This document shows, piece after piece, positions 17,162-26,005 of a stretch of DNA of 64,000 nt (the stretch's first letter is position 1; each line of letters opens with the position of its first letter). The notes beneath the pieces are model-generated. The model made no database searches and was not told the origin of the DNA. It saw only the letters and a program-made list of their open reading frames with translations. The translations under genes were made by a program, and so were the position numbers. Source of the stretch: SpSt-398 sp041752235 (GTDB taxonomy: Bacteria; Bacteroidota; Bacteroidia; Chitinophagales; Chitinophagaceae); contig JBGSHM010000008.1 of the NCBI GenBank assembly GCA_041752235.1, forward strand, positions 1-64,000. The letters run 5' to 3'.

Positions 17162-17743
17162 TTACCAGGGAATTCTTTCCAGCGTCATGATCAAGGCGAT
17201 GCCAAAAACGGCACCCGATACGAATAACAAATAAGTTCTTCTTTCCACCCGAAACAACTGAATGAATATCCAGGAGAACAACATGGCCAATGCCACGATC
17301 ATCAACTGACCCAGTTCAAGCCCCAGATTAAAGGCCAGCAGATCAGCCACCAGGTTGTCATTTTTTCCTAAGATACTCTTTAGGTAGTTGGAAAAACCAA
17401 GTCCGTGAATCAATCCAAAGAATAAGGCAAAGAAATAGATCAATGGGAAACGGCTCTTGAATTCAAACCCTTTAACGCCCAAATTACTTAAAGCGGTGAT
17501 CAAAATGGTTACCGGGATCAGGAATTCGATCCAATCGGAAGGAATGTCCACATAATTCAACGTACTCAGGGCCAGTGTGATCGAATGTCCGATCGTAAAG
17601 GCCGTCACCAGAACCAGAACCTTTTTCCAGTCGGCTACCGTATACCGCAAACAAAGAGTCAATACAAACAAGATATGGTCATAACCCTTCCAATCGGCAA
17701 TATGGTCCTTCCCCATGTCAAAATAGATCCAGAAATCTTGCAT
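17162..17743 (-). CDS. HupE/UreJ-like membrane protein
   Basis: About 193 residues with six or so membrane helices. The family signatures are HIADWKGYDHILFVLTLCL at the N terminus, TIGHSITLAL, GLIHGLGFS and NLGLELGQL, with conserved histidines that may bind a metal such as nickel. I chose the ATG at 17743 (MQDFWIYFDMG); a TTG and an ATG lie up to 18 nt upstream. It is divergent from the DUF6702 gene at 17796, a pairing often seen in Bacteroidota together with an M1 peptidase. Confidence 0.85.
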   Translation of the reverse strand: MQDFWIYFDMGKDHIADWKGYDHILFVLTLCLRYTVADWKKVLVLVTAFTIGHSITLALSTLNYVDIPSDWIEFLIPVTILITALSNLGVKGFEFKSRFPLIYFFALFFGLIHGLGFSNYLKSILGKNDNLVADLLAFNLGLELGQLMIVALAMLFSWIFIQLFRVERRTYLLFVSGAVFGIALIMTLERIPW

Positions 17744-17795
17744 TTTTATAGAAAACATCAAAATAAATCAGACTTTTGTAATCTGGCAAAAAAAT

Positions 17796-18296
17796 ATGTC
17801 AATGGTAGATGGCTTATTTAAATGGTTCTCAGTGGGCATCCTGGCCTTATTACACCCCTTCTATGTGAGTGTGATCGAGTTGGAGCATAATGCTGAGGAA
17901 AAGACCCTGGAGATCAGTTGTAAGATATTCACGGATGACCTGGAAGCGATCCTGCTCAAGAATTATGGCACCCTCGTTGATTTCAAAGTCGTGGCCCAAA
18001 AGGAGACACAGAATAAACTGGTGACCGATTATATTCAAAAGCACCTGGTTTTAAAGGCTGACGGAAAACCGTTAAAACTTGAATTTGTCGGCTTTGAGGA
18101 GGAAAGAGAAGCGATCTGGGTGTATTGCCAGGTTTCCGGCGTAGCGACGATAAAAAAACTCGAGTTGGATGTAAGTATCCTCCATGATTACAATGAAAGC
18201 CAGATCAATCTGGTTCATGCGCGCGTTGCAGGGGAACGTAAAAGCTATAAACTTGATTTTCCGAAGAGGACGGTGCAGTTCGAGTGGGGGAAGTAA
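17796..18296 (+). CDS. DUF6702 family protein
   Basis: 166 residues. The N terminus is hydrophobic (KWFSVGILALLHP), then the family signature HPFYVSVIELEHN and KIFTDDLEAILLKNYG. The C-terminal half is beta-rich (GFEEEREAIWVYCQVSG, LHDYNESQINLVHA). No function is established. It is divergent from the HupE-like gene; the 52 nt between the two starts is A/T-rich without a clear TAnnTTTG box. Confidence 0.8.
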   Translation: MSMVDGLFKWFSVGILALLHPFYVSVIELEHNAEEKTLEISCKIFTDDLEAILLKNYGTLVDFKVVAQKETQNKLVTDYIQKHLVLKADGKPLKLEFVGFEEEREAIWVYCQVSGVATIKKLELDVSILHDYNESQINLVHARVAGERKSYKLDFPKRTVQFEWGK

Positions 18297-18304
18297 TTGG
18301 GTAA

Positions 18305-19597
18305 TTATTCCATTTCCTCCCGAATCCCACTACTGATCTTGACCATTACTTTATCAATGCGGTGACCATCCATATCGATGATCTCAAAAGTGAACCCTTT
18401 CCATTCAAAGGTCTCCCCGGTTTGCGGTATATGTTCCAATTCATGCAGGATAAATCCGGCGAGGGTATCAAACTCATGTTCTCCCTCATTCATCCATTCT
18501 GTTTTTTCAAACTTATCCAGGAATTCATAAAAAGGAATCTGTGCATCCACCAGGTAGGAACCATCCGATCTTTCCACCACTTCATAATCCATGATATCGG
18601 GTTGGGGTAATTCCCCGACGATGGCTTCCAGGATATCATTGAGCGTGATCATACCCTGTAAAGTGCCGTATTCATCCACAATAAAACACGCGTGTTGGGT
18701 GCTGGTTTTGAATTTTTCCAACACATGGTAGGCCGAATTATTCTCGGGGATAAACAAGGCAGGTTGCATGATCTTGTTGAATTGAACGGAGTCTTCGGTG
18801 ATATAAAGATCCTTCAAGGTAACCACCCCTTTCAGGTTATCAATATCTCCATCACAGATCGGGTAAAGAGAGTGGGGTTCTCCCAGGATCTTTTCTTTGA
18901 TCGTATCCTCGGAGTCATTGAGTTCAAACCAGATGATATCACTCCGGTGGGTCATTAAGGAGGTGATATTCCGGTCACCCAGGTGAAACACCCGCTCAAT
19001 GATCTCCTGTTCGGCCTCATCAATGGTTCCGGCTTCGGTCCCTTCGGTGATCATGGTCTTGATCTCTTCTTCCGTCACCGCATCTTCCTTCATTCTTTTG
19101 ATATTGAATAAGCGGAAGAAGATATTACTGACCGAATTAAGCAGCCAAACAATGGGGTAGGTGAGTTTGGCAAAAAAGGTGACTGGCCCTGCCACCATAC
19201 GCGAGATCATTTCAGCACGCAAGAGCCCGATCCGCTTGGGGATGAGTTCACCAAAAACGATGGAAAGAAAGGTAACAAGTATAACGATCAAGGTCGTGGC
19301 AATCGTTTCTGCATAGGGGGCCAACAGTTCAACCTGCGCCACATAGGGCTCCAGATCCCCACTGAATTTTTCCCCGGAGTAAACCCCGGTCAGGATGGCG
19401 ATCAGGGTGATTCCTATCTGGGCAGCCGATAAAAATAATTCAGGATTTTCGGCCAGTTCAAGGGCTTTTTTGGCCTTCAGGTCTCCCTTATCCGCCTGGC
19501 TTTCCAGACGGCCTTTTCTCACTGAGACCAGCGCGATTTCCGACATGGTAAATAACCCGTTCAACAAGATCAGACCCGCCAGAATAAATATTTCCAT
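18305..19597 (-). CDS. CNNM/HlyC-type membrane protein with CBS domains
   Basis: 430 residues from the ATG at 19597. Domain order: DUF21/CNNM transmembrane part (about 1-190; NGLFTMSEIALVSVRKGRLE, FGELIPKRIGL), two CBS domains (about 205-330; MTHRSDIIWFELND, FIVDEYGTLQGMITLNDILE), and a C-terminal CorC_HlyC domain (about 345-425; FDTLAGFILHELEHIPQTGE). Family members are linked to magnesium or other divalent cation efflux and older hemolysin annotation. It begins 4 nt after the stop of the PAP2 gene, so it is translationally coupled to it. Confidence 0.92.
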   Translation of the reverse strand: MEIFILAGLILLNGLFTMSEIALVSVRKGRLESQADKGDLKAKKALELAENPELFLSAAQIGITLIAILTGVYSGEKFSGDLEPYVAQVELLAPYAETIATTLIVILVTFLSIVFGELIPKRIGLLRAEMISRMVAGPVTFFAKLTYPIVWLLNSVSNIFFRLFNIKRMKEDAVTEEEIKTMITEGTEAGTIDEAEQEIIERVFHLGDRNITSLMTHRSDIIWFELNDSEDTIKEKILGEPHSLYPICDGDIDNLKGVVTLKDLYITEDSVQFNKIMQPALFIPENNSAYHVLEKFKTSTQHACFIVDEYGTLQGMITLNDILEAIVGELPQPDIMDYEVVERSDGSYLVDAQIPFYEFLDKFEKTEWMNEGEHEFDTLAGFILHELEHIPQTGETFEWKGFTFEIIDMDGHRIDKVMVKISSGIREEME

Positions 19598-19601
19598 TAA
19601 C

Positions 19602-20189
19602 CTATATAGTTGGTGCTTTATCGAAGATACTGAATCCAAACCTCTTGTTGAAGACCCAGGCGGTGGCGGAGCCAAAAATCACCCCGATCAGGGCTCCCCC
19701 CAATATATCGAGCGGATAATGAACACCTACATAAATCTGGGAAAACCCGATCAAAGCTGCCCAGGCAAACGCGAGGAGAGCCCATTTACCTAAAAAACCA
19801 CGGGTCGTCAGGTAAAAGAAAATGGCGATCCCGGTATGATTGGCCGCATGGGAAGAAGTAAAACTATAACCACCGGCACACCGGTCAAGAATCAGTCGGA
19901 TATGATCCACCATACCCGGGTCCTGGCAGGGCCGTAACCGTTCAAAATACATCTTAAAGCCCTGAGAACTGATCATATCGGTCAAAGCAACCGTGGAAAG
20001 AAAGAATAATACCCACCACCAGCCTTTCCGGCCAAAATTGAGCGTGATGAAGACAAACAGGAAAAGATAAAGAGGTGTCCAATAAACCGAGTTACGGATA
20101 TAGGGAAGTGCCTGGTCAAACCAGGAATTGGCCAAACCTGTGTTGATCCATTCAAAAACGGACTTGTCCCACGAAATCAACGTGTCCAT
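19602..20189 (-). CDS. PAP2-family membrane phosphatase
   Basis: About 195 residues with five or six membrane helices. The three PAP2 motifs are present: KMYFERLRPCQDP, SFTSSHAANHTG and SQIYVGVHYPLDILGG. Likely substrates are undecaprenyl pyrophosphate or phosphatidylglycerophosphate/phosphatidic acid. I prefer the ATG at 20189 (MDTLISWDKSVFEW), where family homology begins; in-frame Met codons extend up to 20246. Operon: PAP2 then CNNM, 4 nt apart. Confidence 0.85.
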   Translation of the reverse strand: MDTLISWDKSVFEWINTGLANSWFDQALPYIRNSVYWTPLYLFLFVFITLNFGRKGWWWVLFFLSTVALTDMISSQGFKMYFERLRPCQDPGMVDHIRLILDRCAGGYSFTSSHAANHTGIAIFFYLTTRGFLGKWALLAFAWAALIGFSQIYVGVHYPLDILGGALIGVIFGSATAWVFNKRFGFSIFDKAPTI

Positions 20190-20299
20190 CATGGAAATCA
20201 GATAAATCCCGCTAATCATGGCCCAAAAATAGTTGAACGGTCGCATTATTTGCCCTACAGGTTGACGGGTTGTTTAATATTCCGTTTTTTTGCATTCCA

Positions 20300-22321
20300 A
20301 TGCTGGTTCGCTACAAAATACCCAAGACCATCCTCTGGGTCATCAACCTGTTCATCCTTTTCCTGGCAATCTTTACGATATTCCGGTTGGCTACCTTTTT
20401 TGCCTTCCGGCCAGAGAAACTGAGTTGGTCAGATTGCCTGCCTTCTTTTTGGCTGGGTTTGGGCTACGATCTTCGCTGGATTGCCTTGGTTTTGTTGCCT
20501 ATTGTATTGGTCAGTCTTTCGCCCCGCTTGTCTCCGTTTTATTCCGAACAGAATAAAAAATGGTGGACCTGGTACCTCGCGATCGCCACTTTTATCCTCT
20601 TTTTCTTTTTTGCAGCCGATTTTGGAAGCTTTACCTATAACCGCACCCGATTGGATGCGGGCGCCCTCAACTTTGCGGAAGATGCAAGTATATCCCTTTC
20701 CATGTTGTGGCAGTCCTACCCATTATTCTGGTTGGTGATGGGATTGGTCGTTGCCGTATTGTTCTTTCGCTGGATGTATCATCGCTCGCATTGGACCGTG
20801 ATCACCCGGACCGATGGGCATAAGATTCCGTACCGCCGAAGCTGGTTTATCATAGCGGCTGTTTTCCTCCTGATCCTGGTGTATGGATTAGGGTTACGGC
20901 CACTCACCTGGAACCGGGCCTTTCGCATGGGGGATAATTTCAAATCCTACCTGGCCCTGAACCCCTTGCAGAATTTCTTTTCCACTTTGCGGTTTAGAAA
21001 GCCACAGATCAACGAATCAAAAGCCAGGGAATATTATCCGGTTATGGCCGAACTACTTCAGGTGCCCGACCGTACTACATTTAGTTATCGCCGGCAATAC
21101 CTGCCCCATGGCAATTCTATAGAAAGCAAACCCAATATTGTACTGGTTCTTTGCGAATCCTTTTCCATGTACAAGAGCAGCTTGAGTGGTAATCCCCTCA
21201 ATACAACGCCCTATTTTCAGGATATGGCCAATAAGGGGATCTTTTTCTCCCGTTGCTTTACGCCGCATTTCTCCACCGCCCGTGGATTGTTTGCTACGAT
21301 TACCGGAATCCCCGATGTGCAGTTGTATAAATTCTCTACCCGGAATCCACTGGCTCTAAACCAGCATACCATCATCAATAGCTTTGAAGATTACCGAAAA
21401 ATGTATTTTCTCGGGGGGAGCCCGGAATTCAACAACTTCGAAGGGATCCTGAAAAATATCAACGGGCTGGAGATGTACACGGATGGCAAGTTTACTTCGC
21501 CCCGGATCAATGTATGGGGAATCAGTGACAAAAACCTTTTTCTGGAAGCCAATCAGGTTTTTCGTACGCAACGATCACCTTTTTTTGCCATCATTCAAAC
21601 CGCGGACAATCACCGCCCCTTCATGATTCCCGAAGAAGACAGTGATTTTGAAAAATTAAACCCGTCCCGGGATACTTTGCGACGCTATGGTTTTGATTCT
21701 CCCGACGAATTCAACTCCTTTCGATATTCGGATTATTGCATAAAAAAATTCATGGAAGCTGCGGAGAAGGAAAGCTATTTTCACAATACCATCTTTGTAT
21801 TCGTGGGTGATCATGGCGTTTCCGGAAATGCCAGAGAGATCTACCCGGCACCCTGGACCGATCAACGTCTGACCGATGAACATGTACCCCTTCTTTTTTA
21901 TGCTCCTTATTTATTGACGCCTCAAAAAAGAGAGGAAGTGGTATCCCAGATCGATGTACTTCCTACCATGGCAGGCTTATTGAGCCAGCCTTATGTCAAT
22001 ACAACTCTTGGGAGAAATGTGTTGGATCCGGCACATAAGAATCACATGGCCTTTATCATCAATGGACAAGGGCGTATCGGATTGGTGACCGATCAATACT
22101 ATTTCACCATGAACATTGATATGACAGCGGGTGACCAGACGGATACAAGCGGGAGGGCCTTTTTCCCCGATCCGCAATTGTATCCGATTCAACCGGGTGC
22201 AGTAGATCCATTTGGAAAACAAGCAGATTCGATCAAACAGCATATGTCGGAGCTGACACAGGCCTGGTATGAAACAGCTAAATGGATGTTGATCAATAAC
22301 CCGAAACAACCTGCGCACTAA
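20300..22321 (+). CDS. LTA-synthase-like sulfatase/phosphoglycerol transferase
   Basis: 673 residues. Five N-terminal membrane helices (about 10-32, 58-75, 90-106, 140-157, 181-198) precede an extracytoplasmic alkaline-phosphatase-fold domain from about 275. The active-site pattern of the LtaS/OpgB/EptA superfamily is present: E286 in VLVLCESFS, a nucleophile candidate T326 in PHFSTARGL and the metal motif VFVGDHGVSG. Gram-negative members move phosphoglycerol or phosphoethanolamine to envelope glycans or lipids. I start at the ATG at 20300; the TTG at 20270 is in frame but not supported. Its stop overlaps the convergent methyltransferase by 4 nt. Confidence 0.88.
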   Translation: MLVRYKIPKTILWVINLFILFLAIFTIFRLATFFAFRPEKLSWSDCLPSFWLGLGYDLRWIALVLLPIVLVSLSPRLSPFYSEQNKKWWTWYLAIATFILFFFFAADFGSFTYNRTRLDAGALNFAEDASISLSMLWQSYPLFWLVMGLVVAVLFFRWMYHRSHWTVITRTDGHKIPYRRSWFIIAAVFLLILVYGLGLRPLTWNRAFRMGDNFKSYLALNPLQNFFSTLRFRKPQINESKAREYYPVMAELLQVPDRTTFSYRRQYLPHGNSIESKPNIVLVLCESFSMYKSSLSGNPLNTTPYFQDMANKGIFFSRCFTPHFSTARGLFATITGIPDVQLYKFSTRNPLALNQHTIINSFEDYRKMYFLGGSPEFNNFEGILKNINGLEMYTDGKFTSPRINVWGISDKNLFLEANQVFRTQRSPFFAIIQTADNHRPFMIPEEDSDFEKLNPSRDTLRRYGFDSPDEFNSFRYSDYCIKKFMEAAEKESYFHNTIFVFVGDHGVSGNAREIYPAPWTDQRLTDEHVPLLFYAPYLLTPQKREEVVSQIDVLPTMAGLLSQPYVNTTLGRNVLDPAHKNHMAFIINGQGRIGLVTDQYYFTMNIDMTAGDQTDTSGRAFFPDPQLYPIQPGAVDPFGKQADSIKQHMSELTQAWYETAKWMLINNPKQPAH

Positions 22322-23058
22322 TACTTTTCCGCCACCACGATCAATCGGGGTGATCTTCGTAAATCATAAGGTTTCAAGGCATAGTTGCCAAAGACCTCTT
22401 TTACCTGCAAATGTTCGTAGGCAAGCATTTCGGTGAAATCACCCAGGCCAAATTTCATCACCCGTTCGGTGTATTCCATAGGTTCCCGAAGGGTGGGGTC
22501 GGTCACTTTGATCCGTTTAAAGAAATAACCTTCTTCCTGCCAGCGGTGGATTTCATAGGTGGTATCCTTGATCTGCCGGGTCTCTTCTGATATGAGATGG
22601 TCTTCCGCATAATGGGGATTGAGATAATCAATGATCAATTTTCCACCAATTTTTAAAGCCCCTGCCATGGTGCGCATGGCATCTTCATGTTCACGCCTAC
22701 TGGCGAAATAGCCAAAGCTGGTAAAGAAATTAAAGCCAAAATCATAGTAGTTGACCCGAAAGGGCAACCGCATATCGTGTTGAAAAAATTCAAGGTTATC
22801 TGATTCAAACTGCCGGGCATATTCGATACTGTCAGGAGCCAGGTCAATACCAGTGACGAAAAATCCCTTGTCGGATAATTGGCGACTGTACCGGCCCTTA
22901 CCGCAGGCGATGTCCAGCATGCGGGATTGGGGCAAGGGTTGCAAGTGCTCGATCAGGTGATCGATAAAAGCAGCCGCTTCCTTTTCATCCCGCTGAAAAT
23001 AGAGTTTATGATAGAAAGGGGAGTTGAACCAATCCACATACCAATTCTTGTTACCCAT
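22318..23058 (-). CDS. Class I SAM-dependent methyltransferase
   Basis: 246 residues from the ATG at 23058 (MGNKNWYVDWFNSPFYH). The SAM-binding motif I is MLDIACGKGRYSRQL, motif II is VTGIDLAPDSIEYAR, and later strands read LEFFQHDMRLPF and GGKLIIDYLN. The family is close to small-molecule methyltransferases (UbiE/Tam-like); the substrate is unknown. A TATATTTG box lies only 6 nt before the ATG, so the mRNA should be almost leaderless. The 3' end overlaps the convergent LtaS-like gene by 4 nt. Confidence 0.88.
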   Translation of the reverse strand: MGNKNWYVDWFNSPFYHKLYFQRDEKEAAAFIDHLIEHLQPLPQSRMLDIACGKGRYSRQLSDKGFFVTGIDLAPDSIEYARQFESDNLEFFQHDMRLPFRVNYYDFGFNFFTSFGYFASRREHEDAMRTMAGALKIGGKLIIDYLNPHYAEDHLISEETRQIKDTTYEIHRWQEEGYFFKRIKVTDPTLREPMEYTERVMKFGLGDFTEMLAYEHLQVKEVFGNYALKPYDLRRSPRLIVVAEKY

Positions 23059-23064
23059 ACCCTG

Positions 23065-23072
23065 CAAATATA
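23065..23072 (-). promoter_or_regulatory. -7 box TATATTTG for the methyltransferase gene
   Basis: The minus strand reads TATATTTGCAGGGT then ATG. A start of transcription a few bases after the box would fall within the last bases before the ATG. Confidence 0.65.
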
Positions 23073-23089
23073 CTTGTTCTTTAAACCAT

Positions 23090-23097
23090 TAATTTTG
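23090..23097 (+). promoter_or_regulatory. -7 box TAATTTTG for the phosphoglucosamine mutase gene
   Basis: Fits TAnnTTTG, 19 nt before the GTG start at 23117. It is divergent from and only 17 nt away from the methyltransferase -7 box, so the two promoters probably interfere. Confidence 0.6.
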
Positions 23098-23116
23098 CGG
23101 TCAAACTATCATCACT

Positions 23117-24499
23117 GTGGCACTGATAAAAAGTATTTCCGGCATTCGTGGTACGATCGGCGGTAAACCGGGCGAAACACTCTCTCCCCTGGATGTGGTC
23201 CGTTTTACAGCGGCCTATGGCACGATCATTTCCAAGGGGAAAACGAATAAGGTAAAGATCGTTACCGGTCGCGATGGGCGGATCAGCGGGGCATTGGTCA
23301 GAAGCCTCGTGAACAGTACCTTAAATGCGCTGGGTATTGATGTGGTAGACCTGGATCTCTCCACCACACCTACCGTAGAAGTGGCCGTAACAATGGAAAA
23401 GGCCGATGGAGGCATTATTCTTACGGCCAGCCATAATCCCCGCGAATGGAACGCGCTTAAGTTGTTGAATGAAAAAGGGGAATTTATCTCTGCCGAAACA
23501 GGTAAGGAAGTACTTGACCTCGCTGCCCGGGAAGACTTTGTCTTTAGCCCCGTGGATAAATTAGGAGTGACTATCACCTCAACAAATTATCTCGAGAAAC
23601 ATATCGAGGCTATTCTGGATTATCCATTGGTTGACCGGGAATCCATTGCCGGGAAGAAGTTCAAAGTAGTGGTTGATGCGATCAATTCAACAGGCGCCAT
23701 TTATGTGCCAGCCTTATTAAAAGCGCTGGGTGTGGAGGATATTGTCGTACTCAATGGGGAGATTAATGGACAGTTTGCCCATAACCCTGAACCGCTGCCG
23801 GAACACCTGGTTGATCTGAGCCGGGAGGTAGTGAAACAGAAAGCGGACCTGGGTATTGCAGTGGATCCGGATGTGGATCGGCTTTGTTTTGTCAATGAGG
23901 ATGGATCTATGTTTGGGGAAGAATACACCCTTGTGGCGGTGGCGGATTATGTGTTGGGAAAACGAAAAGGGAATACGGTCAGCAACATGAGCAGTACCAA
24001 AGCGCTTAAAGAAGTGACCCTTCAACATGGGGGACAATACTTCCCGTCTGCCGTGGGTGAAGTAAATGTGGTGAAAAAAATGAAGGATGTAGAGGCCGTG
24101 ATCGGCGGAGAAGGAAATGGCGGGATCATTGTACCCGACTTTCATTATGGCCGGGATGCCCTGATCGGGATCGCCTTGTTTTTATCCCATCTCGCCCAAA
24201 AAGGGAAATCCATTGCCTCCCTTCGGAAATTATATCCTCAATATTTTATCTCCAAGAACAAGATCGAATTAGAAGCGGGAGTCAACCTGCCTGCCGTGCT
24301 GGAAAAGATCCGCGATAAATACAAGAACCATCCGGTCAATACCGAGGATGGCCTCAAGATCGAATTTGAGAACGACTGGGTCCACCTTCGCTCCTCCAAT
24401 ACCGAACCGATCATCCGCATTTATGCCGAAAGCGATTTTGAATCCAAGGCCGACAATATGGCCAAACGATTGATGGAGGATATTCGGGAGATGTTGTAG
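23117..24499 (+). CDS. glmM: Phosphoglucosamine mutase (alpha-D-phosphohexomutase family)
   Basis: Converts glucosamine-6-phosphate to glucosamine-1-phosphate for peptidoglycan and LPS. 460 residues, GTG start. The phosphoserine loop is ILTASHNPREWNALK with S105. The metal-binding loop is AVDPDVDRLCF, the sugar-specificity loop GEGNGGIIVPDFHYGRD, and the phosphate-binding loop RSSNTEPIIRIYAE. The length and GEGNGG loop fit the Bacteroidota GlmM group; a phosphomannomutase activity cannot be excluded from sequence. Confidence 0.9.
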   Translation: MALIKSISGIRGTIGGKPGETLSPLDVVRFTAAYGTIISKGKTNKVKIVTGRDGRISGALVRSLVNSTLNALGIDVVDLDLSTTPTVEVAVTMEKADGGIILTASHNPREWNALKLLNEKGEFISAETGKEVLDLAAREDFVFSPVDKLGVTITSTNYLEKHIEAILDYPLVDRESIAGKKFKVVVDAINSTGAIYVPALLKALGVEDIVVLNGEINGQFAHNPEPLPEHLVDLSREVVKQKADLGIAVDPDVDRLCFVNEDGSMFGEEYTLVAVADYVLGKRKGNTVSNMSSTKALKEVTLQHGGQYFPSAVGEVNVVKKMKDVEAVIGGEGNGGIIVPDFHYGRDALIGIALFLSHLAQKGKSIASLRKLYPQYFISKNKIELEAGVNLPAVLEKIRDKYKNHPVNTEDGLKIEFENDWVHLRSSNTEPIIRIYAESDFESKADNMAKRLMEDIREML

Positions 24500-24555
24500 G
24501 GTGGGGTTGGATGTAGGATGGTGGATGGTGGATGGTGGATGTTGGATGACGGAGG
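24500..24555. repeat. GGTGGAT tandem repeat
   Basis: A G-rich run of GGATGGT and GGTGGAT units with period about 7, directly after the glmM stop. No complementary arm is seen nearby. It is immediately followed by the REP/BIME-like element. Confidence 0.7.
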
Positions 24556-24558
24556 TTA

Positions 24559-24701
24559 GCTGTGCGAGACCTATGGTCTCGCACTTCTAGAAAGCCGCCT
24601 CTGGCGGCAGCTTTTGTTTATTATTTATTAAAGGAAAATGTTTTAATTCGAGTCGCCAGAGGCGACGGGAGAAATGTGCGAGACCAGAGGTCTCGCACAG
24701 C
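24559..24701. repeat. 143 bp four-hairpin REP/BIME-like element
   Basis: Four perfect hairpins with 3 nt loops: GTGCGAGACC-TAT-GGTCTCGCAC (24562-24584), GCCGCC-TCT-GGCGGC (24594-24608), GTCGCC-AGA-GGCGAC (24652-24666) and GTGCGAGACC-AGA-GGTCTCGCAC (24676-24698). The outer pair and the inner pair are inverted copies of one another, so the whole unit is a nested palindrome with an A/T-rich centre and matching ends GCTG/CAGC. No ORF fits inside. This is the architecture of BIME-type elements mobilised by REP-associated transposases; no transposase is in the window. Confidence 0.85.
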
Positions 24702-24711
24702 CCATAAATCC

Positions 24712-24749
24712 TGGCGTTCATTAGTGCCTTGGCGCCCTGGCGGTAAAAA
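24712..24749. repeat. Half copy of the family-C repeat
   Basis: The stretch ending in GCCTTGGCGCCCTGGCGG followed by TAAAAAC matches one arm of the CCGCCAGGGCGCCAAGG variant of family C. No complementary arm follows. Confidence 0.55.
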
Positions 24750-24762
24750 CCCCCTCATTTCC

Positions 24763-24770
24763 TACCTTTG
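24763..24770 (+). promoter_or_regulatory. -7 box TACCTTTG for the cysteine desulfurase gene
   Basis: TACCTTTG then CTCCCC and the ATG at 24777: 6 nt between box and start codon, so the transcript is predicted to be leaderless or nearly so. Confidence 0.7.
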
Positions 24771-24776
24771 CTCCCC

Positions 24777-25904
24777 ATGAATCGGATATATCTCGATAAC
24801 GCCGCTACCACCGCGCTTCACCCGGAAGTGCTGGAAGCCATGTTGCCCTATTTGACCACTCATTTTGGCAACCCTTCTTCCATCTATTCATATGGCAGGG
24901 AGACCCGGCTGGCGATTGAATCAGCCCGAAAAACGGTAGCCCGTTTACTCAATGCCCATCCGGCTGAGATCTTTTTTACCAGCGGTGGAACCGAAAGCAA
25001 TAATACGGCCATCACAGCCGCGATCCGTGACCTGGGTTGCCGGCATATCATCACCTCGCCGATCGAACACCATGCTGTGTTGCATACGGTGGAGCACTAT
25101 GATCACCAGGATATGGTGACCAGTTCTTTTGTAAGAATATTACCCAATGGTGATGTGGACCTCGAAGACCTGGAAGCACAATTGGCCTCTCAACCGGAAA
25201 GATGCCTGGTGACCTTGATGCATGCTAACAATGAGATCGGGAATATCCTGGATATTCAACAGGCAGGGGAAATTTGTAAAAAATACAATGCCATTTTTCA
25301 TTCGGACTGTGTGCAGATGGTGGGCCATTTCCCAATGGATCTTCGGAATACACCGGTTCATTTCATTTCCGGCGCCGGACATAAATTTCACGGACCAAAG
25401 GGAACGGGTATCCTTTATGTCAATGAGAATGTACAGATCAAACCCTTTATCCACGGCGGGGGCCAGGAACGAAATATGCGTGCCGGTACCGAGAATGTAT
25501 ATGGCATCGTAGGTTTTGCCAAAGCACTCGAGATCGCCATGGCGAATTATCAAAAGGATAGTACCTATGTGGCCTCGCTTCGTGCGTACATGATTGAGAC
25601 GCTCAACAAGCAATTGCCTGATGTGAAATTCAATGGTAATCTGGAAGGGAAAAATCTCTATACGGTGTTGAATGTGTCTTTCCCTAAATCTGAGAAATCA
25701 GAAATGTTACTTTTCAATCTCGATATCCATCATATTTGTGCCTCCGGAGGCAGTGCCTGTACGAGCGGGGCCGACCAGGGGTCCCATGTCATCCGCGCCA
25801 TGCATAATGATCCCAACCGGGTGGCCGTGCGGTTTTCCTTCAGCCATTTCAATACGAAGGAAGAGATCGACCGCGTGGTCAGTTTGCTAAAGGAATTTCT
25901 CTGA
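24777..25904 (+). CDS. Cysteine desulfurase (NifS/IscS-type)
   Basis: A PLP enzyme releasing sulfur from cysteine for Fe-S clusters or tRNA thiolation. 375 residues, opening MNRIYLDNAATTALHPEVLE. The PLP lysine is K203 in SGAGHKFHGPKG, the cofactor contact is TSGGTESNN, and the active-site cysteine is C328 in ASGGSACTSGADQGSH. That short ACTSG loop is the group I (NifS/IscS) form rather than SufS. The start at 24777 is favoured over an in-frame TTG nine bases earlier, which is part of the promoter box. No scaffold gene is adjacent. Confidence 0.93.
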   Translation: MNRIYLDNAATTALHPEVLEAMLPYLTTHFGNPSSIYSYGRETRLAIESARKTVARLLNAHPAEIFFTSGGTESNNTAITAAIRDLGCRHIITSPIEHHAVLHTVEHYDHQDMVTSSFVRILPNGDVDLEDLEAQLASQPERCLVTLMHANNEIGNILDIQQAGEICKKYNAIFHSDCVQMVGHFPMDLRNTPVHFISGAGHKFHGPKGTGILYVNENVQIKPFIHGGGQERNMRAGTENVYGIVGFAKALEIAMANYQKDSTYVASLRAYMIETLNKQLPDVKFNGNLEGKNLYTVLNVSFPKSEKSEMLLFNLDIHHICASGGSACTSGADQGSHVIRAMHNDPNRVAVRFSFSHFNTKEEIDRVVSLLKEFL

Positions 25905-25944
25905 GTCTGTTTTGGGAATACAGTTAAAACGGGCCATAAGGAAT

Positions 25945-25982
25945 AAAGGCGCCAGGAAAACCTATTGTTCCCTGGCGCCTTT
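25945..25982. terminator. Bidirectional terminator
   Basis: AAAGGCGCCAGG (25945-25956) is perfectly complementary to CCTGGCGCCTTT (25971-25982), 14 nt loop. It lies between the stops of the convergent cysteine desulfurase and the beta-barrel protein genes. Confidence 0.85.
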
Positions 25983-26005
25983 GCCTAATTGCGGTGAAGC
26001 CGTTA

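Noticed and set aside
24559..24701. Possible tRNA or structured RNA gene
   Set aside because: Four perfect hairpins could suggest a cloverleaf, but there is no anticodon loop, T-loop or CCA, and the arms are inverted copies of each other, which fits a repeat element better.
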